Below the pieces are notes generated by a model that had not been told where the DNA came from, ran no database searches, and saw only the letters and a program-made list of their open reading frames with translations. Shown here piece after piece: positions 1-8,015 of a stretch of DNA of 64,000 bases. The DNA is taken from contig NZ_QUBQ01000002.1 of the NCBI RefSeq assembly GCF_003388735.1, positions 186,001 to 250,000 of the forward strand. Reading direction: 5' to 3'. Position numbers and translations under genes: made by a program. Position 1 is the stretch's first letter. Each line of letters starts with the position of its first letter. This DNA comes from Paenibacillus paeoniae (lineage in GTDB: Bacteria > Bacillota > Bacilli > Paenibacillales > Paenibacillaceae).

Positions 1-106
1 ACTGCGCGGCATATGCTGCCGGTGCCGGGATCACCACTGCGGTGCCTAGCAACAATACGGCCGATATGGTCGCTGCTGCGACTTTGTGCTTCATGGTGTA
101 TTTCAT
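1..106 (-). CDS. N-terminus of a secreted protein, cut by the window edge
   Basis: The first 35 codons of a minus-strand gene are visible. They start at ATG 104-106, eight bases after AAGGAGG (113-120). The peptide has a basic N-terminus (MKYTMKHK), a hydrophobic core rich in Ala, Val and Leu, and an AYAA-type cleavage site near residues 31-34, so it is a Sec signal peptide. The mature protein lies outside the window and its function cannot be told. A second ATG four codons in (94) is an alternative start, but it is too far from the ribosome site. Confidence 0.7.
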   Translation of the reverse strand, partial: MKYTMKHKVAAATISAVLLLGTAVVIPAPAAYAAQ

Positions 107-270
107 TCAATACGCCTCCTTGAGTAATGATTGCTGTGCCGGTGTTCGGCGTGTACATCAACCATTGTAAGTTTGGCGTCTCCATACAAGCATCGACCAA
201 TGTTCCTAAATAGGGGACCTTGGAATTGGGAGTATTGCATTACCTAAAAACGCTAAGAAAAAATTAATAA

Positions 271-298
271 AAGGCGCCTCCATCCATGGAGACGCCTT
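271..298 (-). terminator. hairpin terminator downstream of the mneS-like gene
   Basis: A GC-rich stem (AAGGCGcCTCCA / TGGAGaCGCCTT, four-base loop) is followed by T-rich sequence on both strands, so it can stop minus-strand transcripts from the cation transporter gene. It could also act on the plus strand. The rest of 107-458 holds no gene; upstream of the secreted-protein start nothing beyond its ribosome site is recognisable. Confidence 0.6.
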
Positions 299-355
299 CC
301 TTTTTCACTTTTTTCAAACATGATAAGCTAAGCGATGATTGGCCGAAATGCCAAA

Positions 356-371
356 TATGAGAATTCTCATA
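356..371. repeat. perfect 16-bp palindrome
   Basis: TATGAGAATTCTCATA is a perfect dyad in the AT-rich stretch between the transporter stop (459) and its terminator. It has the size of a dimeric repressor site, but no promoter or start lies in an obvious position near it. Its role is unknown. Confidence 0.4.
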
Positions 372-458
372 AAGATTAGGGCTTTCTCATATGACCACCG
401 GGACTAAAGACTCATTTTTAGATATCCGCCAAGAATTTGGTCCTATTTACCAACCGTA

Positions 459-1376
459 TTATCGGCCCTCCGGATGCAGATTCAAGCCCTCATCAGCCCT
501 CTTTTGGGCCTGATCCAGCGGTTCCACATGGACATGCACGCCCATAATATTGTGCTTCCGACCCATTCTTTGTTCGATTTCATCGCAAATCCGGTGGCTC
601 TCAATCAAGGATAATGCGGGATCTACGAGTACAATAACGTCTACCAGCACATTGCTTCCGTGAATTCTGGCTTTGATGTCCTTGATGGCAATAACTCCTT
701 TGGTTTTGGCAATGGTCGCCCGCAGCGTTGTAAGCTCCTTCTCGTCGAAGCCGTCCGTCAGCGCATGGGTTGATTCGTAGAAGATGCCCCACGCCGTCTT
801 ACATATAATGAGGCCGACGAGCAACGCCGCAACGGGGTCCAGCCACGGCATCCCGAACTGGGAGCCGATAATGCCGACCGCAGCTCCGATACTCACCAGA
901 GCATCCGACAGGTTATCCTTCGCCGCCGCCATCAGCGCCTGATTGTTGATCTTGCGTGCCAGACGACTGTTATAGAAGTATACTCCGCCCATACATACAG
1001 CCGAAAATAGCGCTACCCACGCTGTTATCATATTTGGTGTCGTATGCTCAGCTGCAATAATCGATCTTACGGCAGTAATGAGGACTTGTATGCCCACGGT
1101 CGCCATAATGAAAGATGCAATAAGTGCCGCGATGGTCTCCGCCCGGAAATGGCCGTACGGATGATCCTTGTCGGGCGGCTTCTGCGAGATGCGCAGACCA
1201 ACAAGCACCGCTATGGATGCCACAATATCCGTTAAGTTATTGTAGCCGTCGGCTACAAGCGCGCCTGATACGAACCAATAACCTGCTACAAGCTTCATGG
1301 CGGACAAGACAACGTAAGCTACAATGCTTACCCATGCGCCCTTCTCGCCTTCTTTAATATCCTCATACTGTGTCAA
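459..1376 (-). CDS. mneS: cation diffusion facilitator, manganese efflux type (MneS/YeaB-like)
   Basis: 305 aa cation diffusion facilitator with six TM helices and a C-terminal cytosolic domain; it exports divalent metal by proton antiport. The metal site in TM2 is N46-x3-D50 and in TM5 is D154-x3-D158. The Asp in place of the His found in zinc transporters is typical of the Mn-exporting branch. The N-terminal half closely resembles B. subtilis YeaB (MneS) as I recall it, including the PPDxDHPYGHFRAE loop. The start is TTG at 1374-1376, nine bases after AGGAGG. No yybP-ykoY Mn riboswitch was recognised upstream. The gene appears monocistronic. The Mn assignment is family inference. Confidence 0.85.
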   Translation of the reverse strand: MTQYEDIKEGEKGAWVSIVAYVVLSAMKLVAGYWFVSGALVADGYNNLTDIVASIAVLVGLRISQKPPDKDHPYGHFRAETIAALIASFIMATVGIQVLITAVRSIIAAEHTTPNMITAWVALFSAVCMGGVYFYNSRLARKINNQALMAAAKDNLSDALVSIGAAVGIIGSQFGMPWLDPVAALLVGLIICKTAWGIFYESTHALTDGFDEKELTTLRATIAKTKGVIAIKDIKARIHGSNVLVDVIVLVDPALSLIESHRICDEIEQRMGRKHNIMGVHVHVEPLDQAQKRADEGLNLHPEGR

Positions 1377-1589
1377 AATGCCAAGCCTCCTGCCAATCTC
1401 TTCAAAACGTCTCTCGATATCATACCCGAGCAGTGCCGTGTGGGTCTAGAGAAACAGTGTTGACCTTATGCGAGCTTTTATGCCTCAGGGCAAAAGAGTG
1501 AGACAAGGGCCAGAATCGAGGAAGCAGCACTACCGGCTTCATCTCCGTTATGATGGGCGCATTGCAAGTGAATCATTCCCGCTCCACGC

Positions 1590-1626
1590 AAAAAAAACCG
1601 CCCCGAAATGTAACTTCGGAACGGTT
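1590..1626 (-). terminator. terminator of the ABC-F gene
   Basis: On the minus strand AACCGTTCCGAA pairs with TTCGGGGCGGTT and is followed by eight T. It sits 18 bases after the ABC-F stop codon. The 1377-1589 stretch between it and the transporter start holds no supported gene. Confidence 0.9.
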
Positions 1627-1643
1627 CATAGGCTAGCAAGTTT

Positions 1644-3263
1644 TTAGACAGAGTACATACGCTCGCGAATTGCTTTCACTTCCGCGCTCTCCAGGTACTC
1701 GTCATACGTCATCATACGGTCGATTACACCATTCGGCGTAAATTCGATAATACGGTTAGCGATGGTCTGAACAAACTGATGGTCATGCGATGTGAACAAG
1801 ATCGTACAATCCGTATCGATCAAGCCGTTGTTGAGCGCTGTAATGGACTCCAGATCCAAGTGATTCGTCGGTTCATCCAGAAGGAACACGTTAGCGCCTT
1901 CCAGCATCATCTTGGACAGCATGCAGCGAACCTTCTCGCCACCGGACAGAACGCTTGCCTTCTTCATCGCTTCATCGCCAGAGAACAGCATACGGCCCAA
2001 GAAACCACGTAGGAATGTCTCGTCCGGATCTTTGGAATATTGGCGCAGCCACTCCACCAGGTTCATATCAACGCCTTCAAAATAGGTCGAGTTGTCCTTA
2101 GGGAAATAGGCGCGAGTCGTTGTGACGCCCCATGAATACGTACCTGCGTCAGCCTCAAGCTCGCCTGCGATCAATTGGAAGAATGTTGTCTTCGGCGACC
2201 CGTTTGGTCCAACAAAAGCAATTTTGTCGCCTTTGTTAATCGTGATTGTCAGGTTGTCAATCAGCTTCTCGCCTTCGATCGACTTGGACAGGCCTTCTAC
2301 AAGCAACAGTTGCTTGCCCGCTTCACGCTCGCCTTTGAATAAAATAAACGGGTATTTGCGGTTCGACGGACGAATATCATCCAGCGTAATTTTATCAAGC
2401 AGCTTCTTACGCGAAGTTGCTTGCTTCGACTTCGATTTGTTGGCGCTGAAACGTTGTACAAACGCTTGCAGCTCCTTAATCTTGTCTTCCTTCTTCTTGT
2501 TCTCCGAACGCATAAGCGAGAGAGCAAGCTGGCTGGACTCGTACCAGAAGTCGTAGTTGCCTACGTACATTTGGATTTTGCCAAAGTCAATGTCCGCAAT
2601 ATGCGTACATACCGTATTCAAGAAGTGACGGTCATGGCTGACTACGACTACTGTGCCTTCATACTTCGCAAGGAAATCCTCTAGCCAACGAATCGATTCA
2701 ATATCCAAGTGGTTGGTAGGCTCGTCAAGCAGAAGAATCTGTGGAGAACCGAACAAGGCTTGCGCCAACAGGACGCGCACCTTCTCGTTGCCGCCCAGCT
2801 CAGACATCAGCTTGTCATGCAGATCAGTGGAGATACCAAGTCCGTTCAGCATCTCTGCCGCCTCGGATTCCGCTTCCCAGCCGTTCATGTCTGCGAATTC
2901 AGCCTCAAGCTCTCCCGCGCGCATGCCGTCTTCATCCGTGAAGTCAGCTTTTGCGTAGAGTGTGTCCTTCTCTTTCATCACTTCATACAGCTTCTTATGG
3001 CCCATAACGACCGTCTCCAACACTTTGAAGCCATCGTATTCGTAATGGTTCTGCTTCAGAACGGCGAGGCGTTCGCCCGGCGTAATATGCACATCGCCCG
3101 AGGACTGCTCTACTTCGCCGGATAGAATCTTGAGGAACGTCGACTTGCCAGCCCCGTTCGCTCCGATCAAGCCGTAGCAGTTGCCCGGCGTAAACTTGAT
3201 ATTCACATCTTCAAAAAGCGCGCGCTTGCCAAAGCGAAGCGTTATGCCACTAGTGCTAATCAT
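1644..3263 (-). CDS. ykpA: ABC-F family ATPase (YkpA/YbiT type)
   Basis: 539 aa soluble protein with two ABC domains and no membrane segment, the ABC-F layout of ribosome-associated translation factors. Domain 1 has Walker A GANGAGKS (34-41), signature LGGNE (156-160) and Walker B LLLDEP (near 177-182). A basic, Lys-rich linker spans about 255-300. Domain 2 has signature LSGGE (439-443) and a normal Walker B. Its Walker A, however, reads GPNGSPKT (352-359), with Pro where the invariant Gly should be, so the second ATP site may be weak. Length and sequence match B. subtilis YkpA; in that branch a degenerate second P-loop is, as far as I recall, usual. The ribosome site (AAGGA) is weak and distant. 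The exact role of YkpA in translation is unsettled. Confidence 0.9.
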   Translation of the reverse strand: MISTSGITLRFGKRALFEDVNIKFTPGNCYGLIGANGAGKSTFLKILSGEVEQSSGDVHITPGERLAVLKQNHYEYDGFKVLETVVMGHKKLYEVMKEKDTLYAKADFTDEDGMRAGELEAEFADMNGWEAESEAAEMLNGLGISTDLHDKLMSELGGNEKVRVLLAQALFGSPQILLLDEPTNHLDIESIRWLEDFLAKYEGTVVVVSHDRHFLNTVCTHIADIDFGKIQMYVGNYDFWYESSQLALSLMRSENKKKEDKIKELQAFVQRFSANKSKSKQATSRKKLLDKITLDDIRPSNRKYPFILFKGEREAGKQLLLVEGLSKSIEGEKLIDNLTITINKGDKIAFVGPNGSPKTTFFQLIAGELEADAGTYSWGVTTTRAYFPKDNSTYFEGVDMNLVEWLRQYSKDPDETFLRGFLGRMLFSGDEAMKKASVLSGGEKVRCMLSKMMLEGANVFLLDEPTNHLDLESITALNNGLIDTDCTILFTSHDHQFVQTIANRIIEFTPNGVIDRMMTYDEYLESAEVKAIRERMYSV

Positions 3264-3400
3264 GGTTATTAATCCCGTCCTTCACTACAAAATCGCATTT
3301 TCTCGAACTATTATAGCATAGTCTGATATAGAAACGAACGTTGAAACCGCTATAGATCGAAAAGATAACCGATTTCTAGCATATTTATGGCCCATCATGC

Positions 3401-3447
3401 AAAAAACCTCTCCTCGGCATACATACGCGATCGCCGGTAAAGAGGTT
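3401..3447 (-). terminator. terminator of the metallo-hydrolase gene
   Basis: Minus-strand stem AACCTCTTTACCGGCGAT / GCCGAGGAGAGGTT, with a mid-stem bulge, followed by TTTTTT. It lies 58 bases after the stop at 3505. Confidence 0.8.
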
Positions 3448-3504
3448 CCTGCCTTACATGAATTACAATACCGTTTCGTTGTTAAATTAAGACGTGTGGT
3501 CGCT

Positions 3505-4596
3505 TCAACTTTTCGTCAGCTTCCAGGTCTCGCCTAATGGCAGCACAATAACGCGATCCTCCTCAAGACATCTCCGGCAGCGCTCTGCCTCCAGGCGATC
3601 AAGCGCTTCTCGGGGCGTATCATCTGCCAGCTTGAATGCGCCATAATGCATGGGAACAAACCATTTGGCCCCTGTATCCTCGAATGCCTGCAGCGCCTCC
3701 TCAGGCGATACATGCTGCGGCCCCATAAACCATTCCGGCTCGTAAGCGCCGATCGGCATAAGCGCCACATCGATTTGGAATCGCCTCCCGATCTCCTTGA
3801 AGCCCCGGAAGTAGCCGCTGTCCCCTGCAAAATAGATCGTAGGCGACACAGGCGCAGCAGGGCGCGCTGCAGGGCTATTGCTGTTACTCGTTATTCCGGG
3901 ATCACCCGCCTTCCAAGCGGAGGCTGCCGCAGTCTCTTCATGCGATGCGGCTACTTGCTCATTACTCGCTCGCTTCTCCCGGTCCTTCTTGGCCGTTCGA
4001 TGGGTTCCTGACGTCTCCATGACCCAGCCTCCCCAGTGGGAGCTGTTCGTATCCCATGGATTGCGGCGCGTCCAGTGCTGAGACGGCACGAAGGTGAAGG
4101 TAACACCCTTTACGGTGACGGATTCCCACCAGTGCAGCTCCCTGACGCTGGTGAATCCCTTCAGCCTAAGCTTGGCGCTAAGTCCAGCAGGTACGAGCAA
4201 TTGCTTGCCGCCAGTAAGCCTCCTTAACGAAGCAATACTTAAATGATCATAATGAGAATGGGAGACGAGCACGACATCCACCGGGGGCACGTCCTCAATC
4301 GGAATGCCGGGCGGGGCCAGCCTCTTCTGGAAAGCCATCTGACCCGACCATACGGGATCGGTTACAATATTTAATCCGCCAAGTTGAATTAGAAATGTAG
4401 AATGTCCGATCCATGTAATTGACGGAGTGTCTCTGTTGTCTTTTAGAAAAGGCAAATCCGGTTCCGCTTGGGGTACTCTATACGAATAATCCTTCAGCTT
4501 GAGCTTGCGGATTCTCTCTTGGCGCCATCTTTTAAATTGCTTAAAGGAATTATGTTGTTCAACCTGATCTTCATTCGCAAATCTCTTGTTCCTCAA
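3505..4596 (-). CDS. MBL-fold metallo-hydrolase, NAPE-PLD/UlaG-like
   Basis: About 363 aa with a metallo-beta-lactamase fold. The metal motif is SHSHYDH (residues 112-118), preceded by WIGHSTFLIQLGG and VTDPVWS; later His and Asp ligands lie in FAGDSGYFRGF and MHYGAF. This matches the N-acyl-phosphatidylethanolamine phospholipase D-like group of hydrolases; the substrate is unknown. The likely start is TTG at 4594-4596, ten bases after GAGGAGGG. Longer in-frame starts at 4629, 4656 and 4665 lack a ribosome site. Odd: a low-complexity Ala/Ser/Lys/Pro-rich stretch at about residues 197-253 interrupts the fold and looks like a species-specific surface insertion. Confidence 0.8.
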   Translation of the reverse strand: MRNKRFANEDQVEQHNSFKQFKRWRQERIRKLKLKDYSYRVPQAEPDLPFLKDNRDTPSITWIGHSTFLIQLGGLNIVTDPVWSGQMAFQKRLAPPGIPIEDVPPVDVVLVSHSHYDHLSIASLRRLTGGKQLLVPAGLSAKLRLKGFTSVRELHWWESVTVKGVTFTFVPSQHWTRRNPWDTNSSHWGGWVMETSGTHRTAKKDREKRASNEQVAASHEETAAASAWKAGDPGITSNSNSPAARPAAPVSPTIYFAGDSGYFRGFKEIGRRFQIDVALMPIGAYEPEWFMGPQHVSPEEALQAFEDTGAKWFVPMHYGAFKLADDTPREALDRLEAERCRRCLEEDRVIVLPLGETWKLTKS

Positions 4597-4814
4597 GTTG
4601 CGCTTTCCCTCCTCGCTAGCTTGCGGCATACCATTAAGATAACAAGTTAAAGGCATACAATGCAAATCATGACGAACGAAGCCATATTCTATCCAATGTA
4701 CTCACGTTAGTCGCCGCAGGGTATCGGTTGCTGGGATTATCCGCAGCTATCATGGTATAGTAGAGTGGATGCATCGTACGTGCATATACCTATTCTTAAG
4801 GAGGTTTCGCTCAA

Positions 4815-5963
4815 ATGAAACTGTTATCCATAGAACCAACGCCAAGTCCCAACTCCATGAAGCTGAATGTGGACGAGATGCTTCCCCGGGGCAGAAGGCT
4901 GACCTATAAAGTGTCAGAAGCCGATAACGCGCCAGAGCCGTTCAAAGCCCTGCTCGCTATCGAAGGTGTGCGAAGCTTGTTCCGTACTGCTGATTTCATC
5001 GCGCTGGACCGTAAGCCTGGAGCGGATTGGGCACGGATATTAGCCGATGCTCGGCAACTGCTGCAAGCAGAGGACGGCAACGCGTCGTCCACTGCTAGAG
5101 AAGGCATAGCTACAGGGTTTGGCGAAGCGCAAGTGCTCGTGCAGATGTTCCGCGGTATTCCGATCCAGGTCAGAGTACGGATGGATGATCGGGAAGTACG
5201 CTCCGCCCTGCCGCCGAAATTCACTGACGCCGTCAGCGCAACAGCGGGTTCCTCGATGATTCGAGAGCGCAAGCTGGAGGAATTCGGCGTTCGTTACGGG
5301 GAGCCGGAGGAGATTGCAGAAGAGATTGTACGTGAGCTTGAAGCGACCTACACGGAAGAGCGGCTCCATACGCTCATAGAGGCTTCGCTGCAAGCCGGCC
5401 CCGGCGAGCAGGAATCTACTGTCGCTCCAAGACCTGCGCCCCTATCGCTGGAAGAAGCGCTGGAGCAATTCAAGTCCGACAACTGGCAGGTCCGCTATGC
5501 GGCACTGGAGCGCTATGTAAGCGAGCCGGAGGGCATCCCGCTGCTTGGACAAGCGATTCGCGACGAGAATGCCTCGATCAAGCGGCTGGCCGTCATCTAC
5601 TTGGGAGATCTCAAGACGCCTGAAGCGCTGTTGCTGCTGTTCGAAGCGCTGAAGGATTCCTCTTCCTCAGTAAGACGTACAGCCGGCGATACGCTGTCCG
5701 ACATCGGCGATCCATCGGCAATCGGTCCGATGATAGAAGCGCTGAAGGACAAGAACAAGCTTGTCCGCTGGAGAGCGGCCCGCTTCCTATACGAGGCGGG
5801 TGATGAATCTGCCCTCGAGGCGCTTGAGCAAGCAGCGAAGGACAGTGAATTCGAAATTATGCTGCAAGCCCAGATTGCGCTGGAACGCATTCAGCGGGGT
5901 GAAGAAGCAGCCGGCTCCGTATGGCAGCAGATGACAGCTGCCCGCAATCAGGAATCGTCATAA
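4815..5963 (+). CDS. CvfC/YpgR-like protein: NifU-N-like domain plus HEAT repeats
   Basis: 382 aa cytosolic protein. Residues 1-85 resemble the Scaffold/NifU N-terminal domain (IEPTPSPNSMKLNV start). The middle has a GIPIQVRVRM strand typical of the conserved virulence factor C family. Residues 210-370 are HEAT-like helical repeats (VRYAALERY, IKRLAVIYLGDL, VRRTAGDTLSDIGD, VRWRAARFLYEAGD). It matches B. subtilis YpgR and staphylococcal CvfC in layout; biochemical role unknown. The start has AAGGAGG nine to ten bases upstream. It is a lone gene with its own terminator, convergent with the transglutaminase gene. Confidence 0.8.
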   Translation: MKLLSIEPTPSPNSMKLNVDEMLPRGRRLTYKVSEADNAPEPFKALLAIEGVRSLFRTADFIALDRKPGADWARILADARQLLQAEDGNASSTAREGIATGFGEAQVLVQMFRGIPIQVRVRMDDREVRSALPPKFTDAVSATAGSSMIRERKLEEFGVRYGEPEEIAEEIVRELEATYTEERLHTLIEASLQAGPGEQESTVAPRPAPLSLEEALEQFKSDNWQVRYAALERYVSEPEGIPLLGQAIRDENASIKRLAVIYLGDLKTPEALLLLFEALKDSSSSVRRTAGDTLSDIGDPSAIGPMIEALKDKNKLVRWRAARFLYEAGDESALEALEQAAKDSEFEIMLQAQIALERIQRGEEAAGSVWQQMTAARNQESS

Positions 5964-5971
5964 CGAAACAG

Positions 5972-6019
5972 AAGAGCCTGGGGATGAAGTATCGAATCAC
6001 TTCTCTCGCAGGCTCTTTT
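5972..6019 (+). terminator. terminator of the CvfC-like gene
   Basis: AAGAGCCTG pairs with CAGGCTCTT around a 28-base loop and is followed by TT. It lies in the 73-bp convergent gap and may serve both strands. Confidence 0.7.
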
Positions 6020-6036
6020 ATGATGCGGACATTCTT

Positions 6037-7224
6037 TTACGGGTAGTTCAAATGCAATTGAACAAGCAGTGAATCACCGCTGCCGAACTTCTCATAGCTT
6101 GCACGATATCCGACAGACACTCCGACACCTTCGAATGCCGCTTTCAGCTCAGCCGGGAAATTAGAGCCTTCCTCGTAGCGGAACTCCAGCTTGCCCTTCC
6201 GGGAAGATACGGCCGAGAGGATCTTCTCTCGCAGCTCGGCAGTATCTGCTACCGTATGCTCTTCATCAAGCCAGTGCAGCCCTATCGCAATTTTAAGCTT
6301 CTCATAACGATCAGCTTCAGTTCCGTCGCTTCCCTCCGCCAGCTCCTTCAGGGCATCGGCATAGCGGGTAGCAGCTTCCGGATACGTCCGGGTCCATTCA
6401 TGATCGGCTCTAAGCTCCTCATCCGTCTTCAAATAATACGTATAGCGGATACGATCGTCTTTCGCGCCAACTGGATCATCCCACGTCAGATCAAGATGAT
6501 ACCATTGTCCGTCCAGCTCCACCATGTTCCAGGCGTGCTCTCCGGTATTCACCTTGCCCTCCGCAATTAATACCGGTATTCCCGCCTTCTCCAGCATTCG
6601 ATAGCCAAGCAGAGAATAGCCCTGACATACCGCCTGGCCAAGCGAGATCGCATGATAGGCCGTATAGTAGCTGAGCGATTGATCATACTCCACGTTGGTG
6701 ACGATCCAATCATGGATCGCTTTCACTTTCTCATGATTATTCATACCGGGTGTCAAGATAGCGTTAAGCGCATCCTCTACGGCTCTGTCTACCTGCGCCG
6801 TCTCTTCCGGCGATTCCCGATACTTCGCTTCCACCGTAATCGTAGATTTGTTGCCCCAGCTTCGAATCGTATATAAGTATGACTCCAATAAGTAAGCGGA
6901 GTAATCGTCATGCGTGAGGGCCGCTCTAATAATCGTAGTCATTTGGTCAGACAGCTCCGATTTGTCGCCCGTGTAAGAGGCTGAGAATCGCTCGTCCCGC
7001 TCCTTGAACCCTTTTGCCAGCTCAAGCTCCAGCTTCTCATAACGTCCAGGCTCCTCTACCTCTGCAACGGCCAGCTTGCCCGGTGCCTCGACCGTTCTCG
7101 CAGCGGGGGGCGGCTCCTGATCCGAGTCAGCATTGGTCGGGAACAAATTCAGTTTCAAATCCAAGCTGTACACAACAGCGACTACGATCGCAATAACCAG
7201 CAGCCTGACTGCTCCTTTACGCAT
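6037..7224 (-). CDS. membrane-anchored transglutaminase-like protein
   Basis: About 395 aa. One N-terminal TM helix (VRLLVIAIVVAVVYS) anchors an extracellular part. The core has the transglutaminase triad: Cys in AVCQGYS, His in GEHAWNMVEL and Asp in YHLDLTWDDP. This is the layout of bacterial transglutaminase-like cysteine proteases or amidases found on cell surfaces; the substrate is not known. The start was set at ATG 7222-7224, directly after AAGGAGGAACCT; a longer frame to 7254 lacks a ribosome site. The C-terminal ~90 residues match no domain I know. It stands alone, convergent with the CvfC-like gene. Confidence 0.8.
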   Translation of the reverse strand: MRKGAVRLLVIAIVVAVVYSLDLKLNLFPTNADSDQEPPPAARTVEAPGKLAVAEVEEPGRYEKLELELAKGFKERDERFSASYTGDKSELSDQMTTIIRAALTHDDYSAYLLESYLYTIRSWGNKSTITVEAKYRESPEETAQVDRAVEDALNAILTPGMNNHEKVKAIHDWIVTNVEYDQSLSYYTAYHAISLGQAVCQGYSLLGYRMLEKAGIPVLIAEGKVNTGEHAWNMVELDGQWYHLDLTWDDPVGAKDDRIRYTYYLKTDEELRADHEWTRTYPEAATRYADALKELAEGSDGTEADRYEKLKIAIGLHWLDEEHTVADTAELREKILSAVSSRKGKLEFRYEEGSNFPAELKAAFEGVGVSVGYRASYEKFGSGDSLLVQLHLNYP

Positions 7225-7356
7225 AGGTTCCTCCTTCAATCTCTCATACGGCAATGAATGCCTGCGAATGATTAGAGCTTGCTCGCTTTCCTAACATCAT
7301 ATGTTCGTCCACGGAAATGATGCCAGCCCAGCAGCAAATGGATACTCTAGCACAGG

Positions 7357-7998
7357 CTAACTCAACTGGCTGACCGCATGAGTGAATGCGCGTGCTCGCT
7401 CGGCAACTTTAAGAAATTGGCCGTCCTTCACCCATTCCATATGGACCAGCTTGCTGCCAAGTCCGACTCCATTTGCCCCGGAGCGGAAGTATTCCGCAAT
7501 ATTGTCCAGATCGACTCCCCCGGTTGCAAGAATCGGCACTTCCTTGAGCGGACCGCGAATTTCTTTCAAATAGTTGATCCCCAGCGTGCCCATCGGGAAT
7601 AGCTTGACCGCTTCCGCGCCAGCCTTCATCGCCTTTACGATTTCCGTAGGCGTCATGACGCCCGGCCAGACGGAGATGCCGCGTTCCAAGCCGAATGCGA
7701 TCACTTCTTCATCCAGATTCGGCGAAATCAGAAATTGGGCTCCTGCTTGAACGGCCAGCTTGGCAGTATCCAGATCAATGACCGTCCCCGCTCCGACATA
7801 TGCTTCACCGTCGAAACGCTCACGCCAGCGGTTGATCATCGCAGCCGCGCCGTCCGTATTCATTGTAATCTCCATCATCCGGATGCCGCCTTCCAGCAAG
7901 GCTCTGGCCGTATCATCAGCCTTATCATTCTCGATGCCCCGCAGAATCGCAACAATCTTATGCTTCAGCAATTCATTCAGCATGCCGCTCATCCCCAT
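7357..7998 (-). CDS. eda: 2-dehydro-3-deoxy-phosphogluconate (KDPG/KHG) aldolase
   Basis: 213 aa class I aldolase with a TIM-barrel fold, cleaving KDPG or 4-hydroxy-2-oxoglutarate to pyruvate plus an aldehyde. Visible motifs are VAILRG near the start, the catalytic Glu in MMEITMNT, GAGTV, and the Schiff-base Lys in EAVKLFP. The usual KLFPA is KLFPM here. The gene starts 17 bases after the mutY stop, so the two are likely co-transcribed. No KDG kinase or dehydratase gene is adjacent, so the pathway (Entner-Doudoroff, uronate or hydroxyproline) cannot be told. Confidence 0.9.
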   Translation of the reverse strand: MGMSGMLNELLKHKIVAILRGIENDKADDTARALLEGGIRMMEITMNTDGAAAMINRWRERFDGEAYVGAGTVIDLDTAKLAVQAGAQFLISPNLDEEVIAFGLERGISVWPGVMTPTEIVKAMKAGAEAVKLFPMGTLGINYLKEIRGPLKEVPILATGGVDLDNIAEYFRSGANGVGLGSKLVHMEWVKDGQFLKVAERARAFTHAVSQLS

Positions 7999-8015
7999 TC
8001 TACCCCTTTTCCAGC

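Noticed and set aside
1377..1590. yybP-ykoY manganese riboswitch upstream of the mneS-like gene
   Set aside because: Looked for because of the Mn efflux assignment, but no matching conserved segments were seen.
3843..3900. Frameshift or gene fusion in the MBL hydrolase
   Set aside because: The reading frame is continuous and both halves of the fold are intact; an in-frame insertion explains it.
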